DNA of 60,568 nucleotides from Gluconobacter sp. P1C6_b (lineage in GTDB: Bacteria; Pseudomonadota; Alphaproteobacteria; Acetobacterales; Acetobacteraceae): the NCBI RefSeq assembly GCF_018811945.1, contig NZ_JACRVU010000016.1, forward strand, positions 1,925 to 62,492, written 5' to 3'. This document shows, in pieces, positions 25,116 through 32,837 of the stretch. Each line of letters starts with the position of its first letter. The first letter of the stretch is position 1. A program made the position numbers and the translations under genes. Below the pieces are notes generated by a model. That model saw nothing but the letters and a program-made list of their open reading frames with translations. It did not search any database and was not told the origin of the DNA.

Positions 25116-25472
25116 ATGACGGATATTTTCATGCCCACCCCGATCCAGACTGCCACTTCGACCCCTTTCCGCTCTGATGACGAACTGATGGATCTTCTGA
25201 TCCAGCGTCTGCCCGAGCGGCTGCAGAAAGTGCTGAACTGGCTGCGGGAGCCGGATCACAAATGGGTCCGGATTCCGGCGGGCGTGCTGTTCATGCTGGG
25301 CGGCGTTCTGTCCATCCTGCCCGTTCTGGGGCTGTGGATGCTGCCGGTCGGCGTGATGCTGCTTTCGCAGGATATTCCGCTCTTCCGCCGCCTTCAGGGC
25401 CGCGTCCTGCGCTGGATCGAGCGCAAACACCCGGACTGGCTGGGCCTTCCGGCGGACAAGGTCGGGAGCTAA
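25116..25472 (+). CDS. small membrane protein with PGxxxGL-type hydrophobic hairpin
   Basis: A 118-residue protein. A soluble helical N-terminus (SDDELMDLLIQRLPERLQKVLNWL) precedes a hydrophobic hairpin (RIPAGVLFMLGGVLSILPVLGLWMLPVGVMLLSQDIPLFRR), then a basic helix RVLRWIERKHPDWLGL. Proteins of this shape are common in alphaproteobacteria and often mislabelled tryptophan synthase-like; no function is established. A second ATG lies at 25131. It converges on the RHH gene. Confidence 0.7.
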   Translation: MTDIFMPTPIQTATSTPFRSDDELMDLLIQRLPERLQKVLNWLREPDHKWVRIPAGVLFMLGGVLSILPVLGLWMLPVGVMLLSQDIPLFRRLQGRVLRWIERKHPDWLGLPADKVGS

Positions 25473-25699
25473 CCGGCCGTCTGAACGCTTTTCTGAAGAT
25501 GCGTCAGCGCTGCAACCCGCAGGGCCGAGGCCAGCGGGCGTTCTGGTGGTCGCGCAGCATCGAGAGAGGCCACCAGAGACGCAAAGCTCTGCTGACGGAC
25601 TGCCGCCATCGCATCCAGCACTGTCCAGAATTCGGGTTCCAGCGCCACGGACGTTCGGTGTCCTGACAGAGACAGGCTGCGTTTGACGAGATCACTCAT
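25469..25699 (-). CDS. RHH_4-type ribbon-helix-helix protein
   Basis: A 76-residue protein with VKRSLSLSGHRTSVALEPEFWTVLDAMAAVRQQSFASLV, the strand-helix-helix pattern of the RHH_4 family. That family includes small putative DNA-binding proteins of unknown targets. The start overlaps the queG stop by four bases (ATGA), so it is translated with queG. It overlaps the end of the convergent membrane-protein gene by four bases. Confidence 0.8.
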   Translation of the reverse strand: MSDLVKRSLSLSGHRTSVALEPEFWTVLDAMAAVRQQSFASLVASLDAARPPERPLASALRVAALTHLQKSVQTAG

Positions 25700-26754
25700 G
25701 CCGATTGTTCCTCAAGGCGGCTCAAAGCCCAGTGGGCGGTTTCGGAGACATCAGGGTCCGGATCACTCAGCAGATCCCGCGCAGAAGGTACGAGCGTCGG
25801 ATCGGCGGAGTTGCCGATCGCGATCAGGACATTGCGCACGAAGCGGTTGCGCCCGATCCGTTTGACCGGAGAGCCGGAAAAAAACGTCCGGAATGTCGCA
25901 TCATCCAGTCGGACCAGTTTGTCGAGTTTCGGGGCAATCAATTCCGGCCGGGCCTGAAGCTTGATGTGCCGCGCGCTTTCCGCAAAGCGGTTCCAGGGGC
26001 AGACGGCCAGACAGTCATCGCAGCCATAGATATGGTTGCCGATTTTCGGCCGCAGCTCATGCGGGATCGGGCCTTTATGCTCGATCGTCAGATACGAGAT
26101 GCAGCGCCGTGCATCCATCTTCCCCGGTCCAGTAAAAGCATCTGTGGGGCAGGCAGTCAGGCAGCGCGTGCAGGAGCCGCAGCCCCCACCTGAGGGGCCG
26201 GACGGCGTCAGTTCCAGCGTGGTGTAGATCTCGCCCAGCAACAGCCATGACCCGTGCTCGCGCGAGACGAGGCAGGTGTGTTTGCCCGTCCAGCCAAGAT
26301 GCGCTTTCTCCGCCAGTGCCCGCTCGGAGACGGGTGCCGTATCGACAAAGACCTTCACCTGCGTCTCCGGGCCGCCCAGCTTCACAACGAACTGCGCCAG
26401 ATGCTTGAGCATGCCCTTGATGACGTCATGGTAGTCCCGGTTGCGGGCATAGACGGAAATATTGCCGCACTCGGGATCGGTCGTCGGTCCTTGGGCCGGG
26501 GCATAGGACAGGCCGAGTGAAATCACGCTCCGGACTTCGGGCCACAGGGCTTTCGGATGGGCGCGTTCCTCGATACGCGTTTCCATCCACTCCATCGTAC
26601 CGTGATGGCCCTGTGCGACGAACTCCCGCAGGTTCCGGGCCACGTCCGGTCCAAGTTCGGCCTTGCAGAACCCGACCGCATCGAAACCCAGATGACGGGC
26701 ATGGTCCGCAATCCGGGCTTCAGGCCCTGTGTGGGGTTTCGGGGAAGCTGGCAT
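25696..26754 (-). CDS. queG: epoxyqueuosine reductase QueG
   Basis: A 352-residue cobalamin-dependent iron-sulfur enzyme for the last step of queuosine synthesis in tRNA. ATG at 26754 (MPASPKPHTG) gives the normal length; the upstream 53 codons lack similarity. FDAVGFCKAELGPDVARNLREFVAQGHHGTMEWM is the family N-terminus. Two [4Fe-4S] motifs are visible: CGSCTRCLTACPTDAF and CDDCLAVCPWNRFA. A C-terminal HEAT-like repeat (LIAIGNSADPTLVPSARDLLSDPDPDVSETAHWAL) binds tRNA in known structures. No clear ribosome binding site is seen. The RHH gene is coupled downstream. Confidence 0.95.
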   Translation of the reverse strand: MPASPKPHTGPEARIADHARHLGFDAVGFCKAELGPDVARNLREFVAQGHHGTMEWMETRIEERAHPKALWPEVRSVISLGLSYAPAQGPTTDPECGNISVYARNRDYHDVIKGMLKHLAQFVVKLGGPETQVKVFVDTAPVSERALAEKAHLGWTGKHTCLVSREHGSWLLLGEIYTTLELTPSGPSGGGCGSCTRCLTACPTDAFTGPGKMDARRCISYLTIEHKGPIPHELRPKIGNHIYGCDDCLAVCPWNRFAESARHIKLQARPELIAPKLDKLVRLDDATFRTFFSGSPVKRIGRNRFVRNVLIAIGNSADPTLVPSARDLLSDPDPDVSETAHWALSRLEEQSA

Positions 26755-26911
26755 GGAAGGGACGGGTCTCGCCGGTGAACGGGGAGCCGTTATGCCATCA
26801 GGGGCGCAGACGGACCAGCTTTTCTGCTGTCCGGAACGGCTGATGCAGACAGGATTTGTCACGATCTGAAAATGGCTTGCCACGTCGGGGACGGGGCGGC
26901 ATCGTCGCGCC

Positions 26912-28453
26912 ATGCGACATCCTTTCTTTCGTGTTCTGCCTGCCGTTTTTCTGGGTATGACTTCTGTTCTGACGATGATCCCGGCTGTACATGCGGCTCC
27001 GCAGTCTGTGGCACAGGTTTATGACCGGATCCGGAACGATCCGGTCCGGGTGAACATGTTTCTCCGTGCCTTTCCGAAAGGGGCGGATCTGCACAACCAT
27101 CTGGTTGGCGCAATCTATGCCGAAAACATGCTGGATTGGGCCGCTCGGGATGGTCTGTGTGTGTCGCTGAAGGAAAAACGCCTCCTTGACCATGCCTGTA
27201 CGCATCCGGGAGAGGGTGAGCTTCCCGCCGCCGAACTGTCGCATCACGCGGAATCGGAAAATGTCCTGATCGATGCGCTGTCCATGCGCGACTTTGTGCC
27301 CACTCCCGGCGATGCGTCCGGGCATGACCATTTCTTCGCGACATTCGCCCGGTTTGGCTCCATTGATAATGCACATTCGGGCGACATGCTGGCTGAAGCG
27401 CGTGACCGTGCGGCCCGCGACCATGTGACCTATCTGGAACTGATGATCTCTCCCGGGATCGGCGGGATGATTGGCGCAGGCTTCCATCATCCGCTGCAAG
27501 GCGATGACTTCGCGGCCGCGCATCAGGCGCTCATGCCGGAAATTCCAGCGCTGGTACAGAAGGCCCGGGCCGCGACGGATCAGATGGAAGCGCAGGCAAA
27601 AGACGTCCTGAAATGCGGAACCCCGCAGGCCCATCCGGGATGTGCAGTGACGGTGCGCTACCTGTTCCAGACCCTGCGTACCTTACCAGCGCAGGCCGTC
27701 TATGCGCAGCTCGACGGCGGTTATGCGACCGTGAAAGCCGATCCGCGCTTCGTCGGGCTGAACATCGTGGCACCCGAGGACGATCCAACCGCCATGCGCG
27801 ATTATGACCTGCACATGCGGATGTTCCATTTCCTGAACGGTGTTTATCCGGGCGTGAAGCTGAGCCTGCATGCCGGTGAGCTGACGACCGGTCTCGTTCC
27901 CACGGACGGTCTGCGTCACCACATTCGCGCAGCCATTGACGTGGCGGGAGCCAGCCGGATCGGGCATGGCGTGGACGTGGCGCTTGAGGACGATCCCGCA
28001 TCGCTTCTGGCCGAGATGGCGCGGCGCCATGTGATGGTGGAAGTCAACCTGACCAGCAATGACGAAATCCTCGGCATCAGAGGCGCGGCCCATCCATTTC
28101 CGCTCTATCGCCGGGCAGGCGTGCCCGTCGCGCTGTCCACAGATGACGAGGGCGTCTCCCGCGGAGACCTGACGCAGGAATATGTCCGCGCAGCCCAGAC
28201 CTACGACCTGTCCTATGCCGATCTGAAAGCCCTGTCCCGCACCGGGCTGGAATATGCGTTCGTGCCGGGGGAAAGCCTCTGGACCGATCATCATCCGGGC
28301 CAGTTCGTGTCCGCCTGCCGGACGCTACCTGCTGTATCCGCTTCCTGCACGACTTTCCTGAAATCCAGCGAAAAAGCCCGTTTGCAATGGGCGCTCGAAC
28401 AGCGGTTTGGCACATTTGAAGCCACCGTCACACATGAGGGACTTTACCAGTGA
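26912..28453 (+). CDS. secreted adenosine deaminase-family enzyme
   Basis: A 513-residue metal-dependent deaminase with a signal peptide (MRHPFFRVLPAVFLGMTSVL, ending VHAAPQS), hence probably periplasmic. Zinc-site motifs appear in family order: KGADLHNHLVGAIYAE (HxH), LSLHAGELT, RIGHGVDVAL and STDDEGVSR. It is longer than cytoplasmic Add and resembles ADGF/ADA2-like exported enzymes. It should convert adenosine or deoxyadenosine to inosine outside the inner membrane. The next gene, a nucleoside-handling exported protein, is coupled by GTGA, which supports a nucleoside scavenging role. Confidence 0.9.
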   Translation: MRHPFFRVLPAVFLGMTSVLTMIPAVHAAPQSVAQVYDRIRNDPVRVNMFLRAFPKGADLHNHLVGAIYAENMLDWAARDGLCVSLKEKRLLDHACTHPGEGELPAAELSHHAESENVLIDALSMRDFVPTPGDASGHDHFFATFARFGSIDNAHSGDMLAEARDRAARDHVTYLELMISPGIGGMIGAGFHHPLQGDDFAAAHQALMPEIPALVQKARAATDQMEAQAKDVLKCGTPQAHPGCAVTVRYLFQTLRTLPAQAVYAQLDGGYATVKADPRFVGLNIVAPEDDPTAMRDYDLHMRMFHFLNGVYPGVKLSLHAGELTTGLVPTDGLRHHIRAAIDVAGASRIGHGVDVALEDDPASLLAEMARRHVMVEVNLTSNDEILGIRGAAHPFPLYRRAGVPVALSTDDEGVSRGDLTQEYVRAAQTYDLSYADLKALSRTGLEYAFVPGESLWTDHHPGQFVSACRTLPAVSASCTTFLKSSEKARLQWALEQRFGTFEATVTHEGLYQ

Positions 28454-29526
28454 AATTTGTCTCAAGCGTTTTCGGGGGCGCGCTCCTGTCCCTCGGTGTT
28501 CTTGGCTCTGCCTTGGCTCACGCGCCGATCCCCGTGCGTGTCGTTGTCGTCACAACCTTCGAGATCGGCAAGGACACAGGGGATACGGCGGGCGAATACC
28601 AGAACTGGATCGAAAAACTGCCACTGCAGAAGACGATCCCGGCACCCGGCACCGATCATGACGTAATGCATTACAATCCGGACCTGCATGTTCTCGGGAT
28701 CGCGAGCGGTGAGGGACCGGAACACATGGCATCCGCCATCACGGCGCTTGTGCTCGATCCGCGTTTCGACCTGCGCCATGCCTATTTCGTGCTGGCCGGG
28801 ATTGGCGGGATTGATCCGAATTTCGGGACCATCGGCTCGGCCGTCTGGGCGCCGCGCGTCATCAATGGTGGTCTGTCCCATCTGGTGGACCCGCGCGAAA
28901 TCCCTGCGTCCTGGCCGGATGGCTTTACGCCCGTTCAGGGCAGCACGCCGGATGAAAAGCCCCGTCCTCCGCTCCATTCCGGCATGGGGGACATGGAATA
29001 CACGCTCGATCCGGCACTCGTGCAATGGGCCTATGGCCTGACGAAAGACATTTCCCTGCCGGATAATGACGGCCTGAAAGCATCGCGCCTACGTTACACT
29101 GGCTTTGCCGCCGCCCAGAAGCCGCCTTCCGTCCAGCTTGGCGACACGATCTCAGGCGAAACCTTCTGGGTCGGCGCAAAAATGAACCAGTGGGCCGAAC
29201 GCTGGGTGAAATACTGGACGGACGGGCAGGGCGTCATGGCTACGACGGCGGAAGAGGACGTGGCATTCTGTCAGGCTCTGGCGCTTCAGGGGAAGGCGGG
29301 GCGCGTTGATCCGAAGCGTGCGCTGATCCTGCGCACGGCCAGCAATTTCGACATGCCGCCGCCGGGACAGAGCGCCGCACAGCTTCTGTCGGACGAAGCG
29401 CATGAGACCGGTTTTTCGGGTTTTCAGGCCTCGGTCGATGCCGCCTATACGGTGGGAAGCGTAGTCGTGAAGGAACTGGCGACGCACTGGGACCGGTATG
29501 AAAAGGCGCTGCCGAGGGCCCGGTAA
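28450..29526 (+). CDS. purine nucleoside permease (NUP) family, exported
   Basis: A 358-residue protein starting at GTG 28450, overlapping the deaminase stop (GTGA). The signal peptide runs MKFVSSVFGGALLSLGVLG to ALAHAP. The mature part matches the NUP family: VVVTTFEIGKDTGDTAGEYQNW, GIASGEGPEHMASAI, YFVLAGIGGIDPNFGTIGS and RTASNFDMPPPG. NUP proteins were named from a yeast nucleoside permease but resemble purine nucleoside phosphorylases in fold and have no membrane helices here. It may bind or cleave purine nucleosides in the periplasm, following the deaminase. Confidence 0.88.
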   Translation: MKFVSSVFGGALLSLGVLGSALAHAPIPVRVVVVTTFEIGKDTGDTAGEYQNWIEKLPLQKTIPAPGTDHDVMHYNPDLHVLGIASGEGPEHMASAITALVLDPRFDLRHAYFVLAGIGGIDPNFGTIGSAVWAPRVINGGLSHLVDPREIPASWPDGFTPVQGSTPDEKPRPPLHSGMGDMEYTLDPALVQWAYGLTKDISLPDNDGLKASRLRYTGFAAAQKPPSVQLGDTISGETFWVGAKMNQWAERWVKYWTDGQGVMATTAEEDVAFCQALALQGKAGRVDPKRALILRTASNFDMPPPGQSAAQLLSDEAHETGFSGFQASVDAAYTVGSVVVKELATHWDRYEKALPRAR

Positions 29527-29538
29527 AAGTCTTGATGT

Positions 29539-30318
29539 TCAGTCATGGTCAGGATCGATCTTCCTGACCTCATGAACACCATCAATCGCGCCCAGTCCCG
29601 TAATGAGATGGGAAACGGGCCGTTTGCCATGGACCAGCATGCTCAAGGTGACGAGGCGCGGACGCGGAGCAGCAGGGGCCGTTCCTTCACGGTCCGCCTC
29701 ATCCAGAATCTGTTCAGCATTCCGGCTTTCTTCTTCGAGGCGCACGCCATCAATGGCAAAGCGCAGTTCCGTGCAGCTCACCAGAATGGTTCGGAGCAGC
29801 CCGCGGCTGTCTTCATAGGAAATTGTCAGCTCGGTTGACTGTTCTCCCGAGCGGGGAAGCTGTTTCAGCAGCTTCGGAAACAGCACCATGACGATGAAAT
29901 GGGCGGCTGTCGTGGCAATGGCGAGAATGGGCAGCCCTGCACCACAGGCCATTCCCAGAGCCGCCGTAAACCAGATGGCCGCAGCCGTTGTCAGGCCCCG
30001 CACGGCATCGCGGCGCATGAAAATCACACCGCCCCCGATGAAGCCGATCCCCGAGACGATCTGTGCGGCCACGCGGGACGGATCCAGCACGATCCGCCCC
30101 GCATCGATAACGTCCATGAAGCCGTATTTGGAAATCAGCATGAACAGGGCGGCGGAAACACCGACCAACGTATGCGTCCGTAAACCGGCGCTTTTCTGCC
30201 GGATTTCACGCTCAAGTCCCACAAGAGACGACAGCACGAATGCGAGCGCCAGCTCTTCAAGCTGAAGCCTCTCTTCGCCCACCAGTCCCTGAGCCGTCAA
30301 CGTAATGAGATTGTGCAT
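29539..30318 (-). CDS. MgtC/SapB-family membrane protein
   Basis: A 259-residue inner-membrane protein with GGAG 10 bases upstream of the ATG. The first helices contain ELALAFVLSSLVGLEREIRQKSAGLRTHTLVGVSAALFMLISKYG, the MgtC signature, then GIGFIGGGVIFMRR and GLTTAAAIWFTAALGMACG. The C-terminal third is soluble and ACT-like. MgtC proteins modulate F-ATPase and adaptation to low Mg2+ or acid in some pathogens; the role in free-living bacteria is unclear. It stands alone, upstream of the hairpin repeat. Confidence 0.88.
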   Translation of the reverse strand: MHNLITLTAQGLVGEERLQLEELALAFVLSSLVGLEREIRQKSAGLRTHTLVGVSAALFMLISKYGFMDVIDAGRIVLDPSRVAAQIVSGIGFIGGGVIFMRRDAVRGLTTAAAIWFTAALGMACGAGLPILAIATTAAHFIVMVLFPKLLKQLPRSGEQSTELTISYEDSRGLLRTILVSCTELRFAIDGVRLEEESRNAEQILDEADREGTAPAAPRPRLVTLSMLVHGKRPVSHLITGLGAIDGVHEVRKIDPDHD

Positions 30319-30419
30319 GCCGTGTCTGCTCCTTCTGCGAGGTTAACGCAGAGCGGCATGGGAGTGTTGTGACAGTTTGTCGGGATAAGGCGGGATTGCG
30401 GAGCGCGACGTGCCGTATT

Positions 30420-30527
30420 GCAGGGCTCTGCCCTGCACCCGGAAGGGATCGAAACCCCTTCACCCCAATTCAGGAATCGGGATCAAAGGGACCGCGTCCC
30501 TTTGTGGGGTCTGGGGCAAAGCCCCAG
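30420..30527. repeat. intergenic element of four stacked hairpins
   Basis: Four hairpins lie in a row: GCAGGGC-TCT-GCCCTGC (30420-30436), GAAGGG/CCCTTC (30442-30461), AAAGGGAC-CGC-GTCCCTTT (30485-30503) and CTGGGGC-AAA-GCCCCAG (30511-30527). The last ends two bases from the tgt stop, so it may help terminate tgt. This arrangement resembles dispersed repeats that I associate with Rhodospirillales genomes; no second copy is seen in the window. Confidence 0.6.
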
Positions 30528-30528
30528 C

Positions 30529-31707
30529 TTACAGGGCCAGATCAGGCATAGGCCATTCGTCTTCGGTCCAGTCGCCTTTGGCCCAGTCTTCCCGCAGTTT
30601 CACGGCCAGCGCATCGAGCGTGCCGTCCACGATGGCGGCGCGAATCTGGCGCATGAGGCGCTGGTAATAGGCCAGGTTATGCCAGGTCAGAAGCATCGGA
30701 CCGAGCATCTCGTTGGCGCGGAACAGATGGTGCAGATAGGCGCGGCTGTAGCGCCCGGCGACGGGGGTGTCGTCATGGGGCGTCAGGGGGCGCGTATCGT
30801 CTGCGAAACGGGCGTTGCGCAGGTTGATCGTGCCGCGCTCGGTATAGGCGCGGGCCGTGCGGCCTGCGCGGGAAGGCATCACGCAGTCGAACATGTCCAC
30901 GCCGCGCATGACCGCGCCCAGCAGATCGTCCGGCGTGCCGACACCCATGAGATACCGCGCCTTGTCCTGCGGCAGCATCGGCGTGGTGAAGTCCAGCGTC
31001 GAGAACATCAGTTCCTGACCTTCGCCCACGGCCAGACCGCCGATCGCATAACCTTCAAAGCCGATATCGGTCAGGGCCTTGATGGAATATTCCCGCAGAT
31101 CACGCTCGGTCCCGCCCTGTACGATGCCGAACTGTCCGTATCCTTCGCGTGCCACGAAAGCCTCGCGGGAGCGGGCAGCCCAGCGCATGGACATTTCCAT
31201 GGATTTGCGCAGCACTTCCGGCGTGGCGGGCAGGGCCGGGCATTCGTCGAACGCCATGGTGATGGTCGCGTCGAGCTTGAACTGGATGTCGGTCGAGATT
31301 TCCGGCGTCAGGCGATGCTTACTGCCGTCGATATGCGAGCGGAACGTCACGCCATCTTCGTCAAGCTTGCGCAGTGCGCCAAGGGACATGACCTGAAATC
31401 CGCCGGAATCGGTCAGGATTGGGCCGGGCCAGTCCATCATTTTATGCAGGCCGCCCAGTTTCTGCACGCGGTCCGCCGTCGGACGCAGCATGAGATGATA
31501 AGTATTGCCCAGAACGATACCCGCACCCGTGGAGCGCACGGCATCCATCGTCATGCCCTTGACCGTGCCGACGGTTCCAACCGGCATGAAGGTCGGGGTC
31601 GGGACCGTGCCGTGGCGCGTGTGCAGATAGCCCGCGCGTGCCATGCCGCAGGTCGCTTCGGGCGCCCAGGTCATTTTGGTGGCGTGATCGGTCTTGTGAT
31701 CGCTCAT
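30529..31707 (-). CDS. tgt: tRNA-guanine transglycosylase Tgt, zinc cysteines absent
   Basis: A 392-residue enzyme exchanging G34 of GUN-anticodon tRNAs for preQ1. Catalytic segments are present: [14 protein letters not shown] (general acid/base Asp), the substrate region [10 protein letters not shown], and the nucleophile Asp in [14 protein letters not shown]. The C-terminal [33 protein letters not shown] matches, including the zinc-ligand His. However, the CxCxxC that normally precedes YSRAYLHHL is replaced by HDDTPVAGR, so the structural zinc site looks lost. The stop overlaps nothing; the start overlaps the queA stop (ATGA). Confidence 0.95.
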   Translation of the reverse strand: MSDHKTDHATKMTWAPEATCGMARAGYLHTRHGTVPTPTFMPVGTVGTVKGMTMDAVRSTGAGIVLGNTYHLMLRPTADRVQKLGGLHKMMDWPGPILTDSGGFQVMSLGALRKLDEDGVTFRSHIDGSKHRLTPEISTDIQFKLDATITMAFDECPALPATPEVLRKSMEMSMRWAARSREAFVAREGYGQFGIVQGGTERDLREYSIKALTDIGFEGYAIGGLAVGEGQELMFSTLDFTTPMLPQDKARYLMGVGTPDDLLGAVMRGVDMFDCVMPSRAGRTARAYTERGTINLRNARFADDTRPLTPHDDTPVAGRYSRAYLHHLFRANEMLGPMLLTWHNLAYYQRLMRQIRAAIVDGTLDALAVKLREDWAKGDWTEDEWPMPDLAL

Positions 31708-32747
31708 GGCGCGCGCTCCAGCAGGCAGGCATCGCCATACGAATAGAACCGCAATCCGTTGGCGATGGCGTAGGCATAGGCCTCACGCATGGTCTCGGTG
31801 CCGCTGAACGCGCAGACGAGCATGAACAGCGTCGAACGCGGCAGATGGAAGTTGGTCATCAACACGTCCACGGCCTTGAAGCGGTATCCGGGCTTGATGA
31901 AAATGGAGGTCTCGCCACGCCATGGGGCCACGGTGCCGTCATCGCAGGCCGCGCTTTCCAGCAGGCGCAGGGACGTGGTGCCGACTGCCACGAGCCGGCC
32001 GCCACGCGCCCGGGTCTCGTTGATGGCAGCCGCGGTTTCGGCATCGATCTCGCCCCATTCCGCGTGCATCTTGTGCTCGGCGATGGTGGAGCGGACGGGC
32101 AGGAAGGTGCCCGCGCCAACATGAAGCGTCAGGGTCCGCCGCTGGATGCCCTTTGCATCCAGGGCTGCGAGCACTTCAGGCGTGAAATGCAGGCCGGCCG
32201 TGGGTGCTGCCACGGCACCGCGATACTGCGAGAAAATGGTGCGGTAATCCGCATCGTCCTGCTTCGTCGGGCCGAAAGGGCGCTCGATATAAGGGGGCAG
32301 GGCCAGCGCGCCAACACGTTCGAGAAACGCGTCGAACGCCTCGCCCTCCACTGAAAAGCGGATGCTGACCGCGCCGTCGCCTTCGTTCTCGATCACGGTG
32401 GCCGTGACCGGATCGTCACCGAAATGCAGGATGTCCTGCGGCTTCAGCTTGCGGGAATTGCGCGCCAGGGCATGCCAGCTTCCATCAGCCAGAATCCGGT
32501 CGAGCGTCAGGCCGATCTTTGCCTCGCCGCGTGTGGCCGCAAGCTGGGCGCGGATGACAGCTGTATTGTTGGCAATCAGCAGATCCCCTTCATGCAGGAA
32601 ATCCGGCAGGTCGCGGATCACGCGCGGCTCGGGTGGCAGACCGGGTCGGACATGCAGCAGAGTTGCACTGTCACGCGGGCGGGCAGGCTCTGTCGCGATG
32701 TGATCGCGTGGCAGTTCAAAATCGAATGGGGCGAGATCATCCGTCAT
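31704..32747 (-). CDS. queA: tRNA ribosyltransferase-isomerase QueA
   Basis: A 347-residue enzyme that transfers and rearranges the ribosyl of S-adenosylmethionine onto preQ1 in tRNA, giving epoxyqueuosine. Family landmarks: [25 protein letters not shown] at the start, then [30 protein letters not shown] and [19 protein letters not shown]. It precedes tgt in an ATGA-coupled pair, the common queA-tgt order. QueG, which acts on its product, lies about 5 kb away on the same strand. Confidence 0.96.
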   Translation of the reverse strand: MTDDLAPFDFELPRDHIATEPARPRDSATLLHVRPGLPPEPRVIRDLPDFLHEGDLLIANNTAVIRAQLAATRGEAKIGLTLDRILADGSWHALARNSRKLKPQDILHFGDDPVTATVIENEGDGAVSIRFSVEGEAFDAFLERVGALALPPYIERPFGPTKQDDADYRTIFSQYRGAVAAPTAGLHFTPEVLAALDAKGIQRRTLTLHVGAGTFLPVRSTIAEHKMHAEWGEIDAETAAAINETRARGGRLVAVGTTSLRLLESAACDDGTVAPWRGETSIFIKPGYRFKAVDVLMTNFHLPRSTLFMLVCAFSGTETMREAYAYAIANGLRFYSYGDACLLERAP

Positions 32748-32783
32748 GGGGATGCTCTCTAGCAGGTTCAGCCCACATGAAAA

Positions 32784-32805
32784 CGCCGGACCCGCAGGCC
32801 CGGCG
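32784..32805 (-). terminator. terminator after the glucose dehydrogenase gene
   Basis: On the minus strand CGCCGGGCC and GGTCCGGCG pair around a 4-base loop with one mismatch, followed by TTTTC. Confidence 0.6.
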
Positions 32806-32837
32806 CATCTTTTTGGATGAAAAACGCCTTTTCGGGC

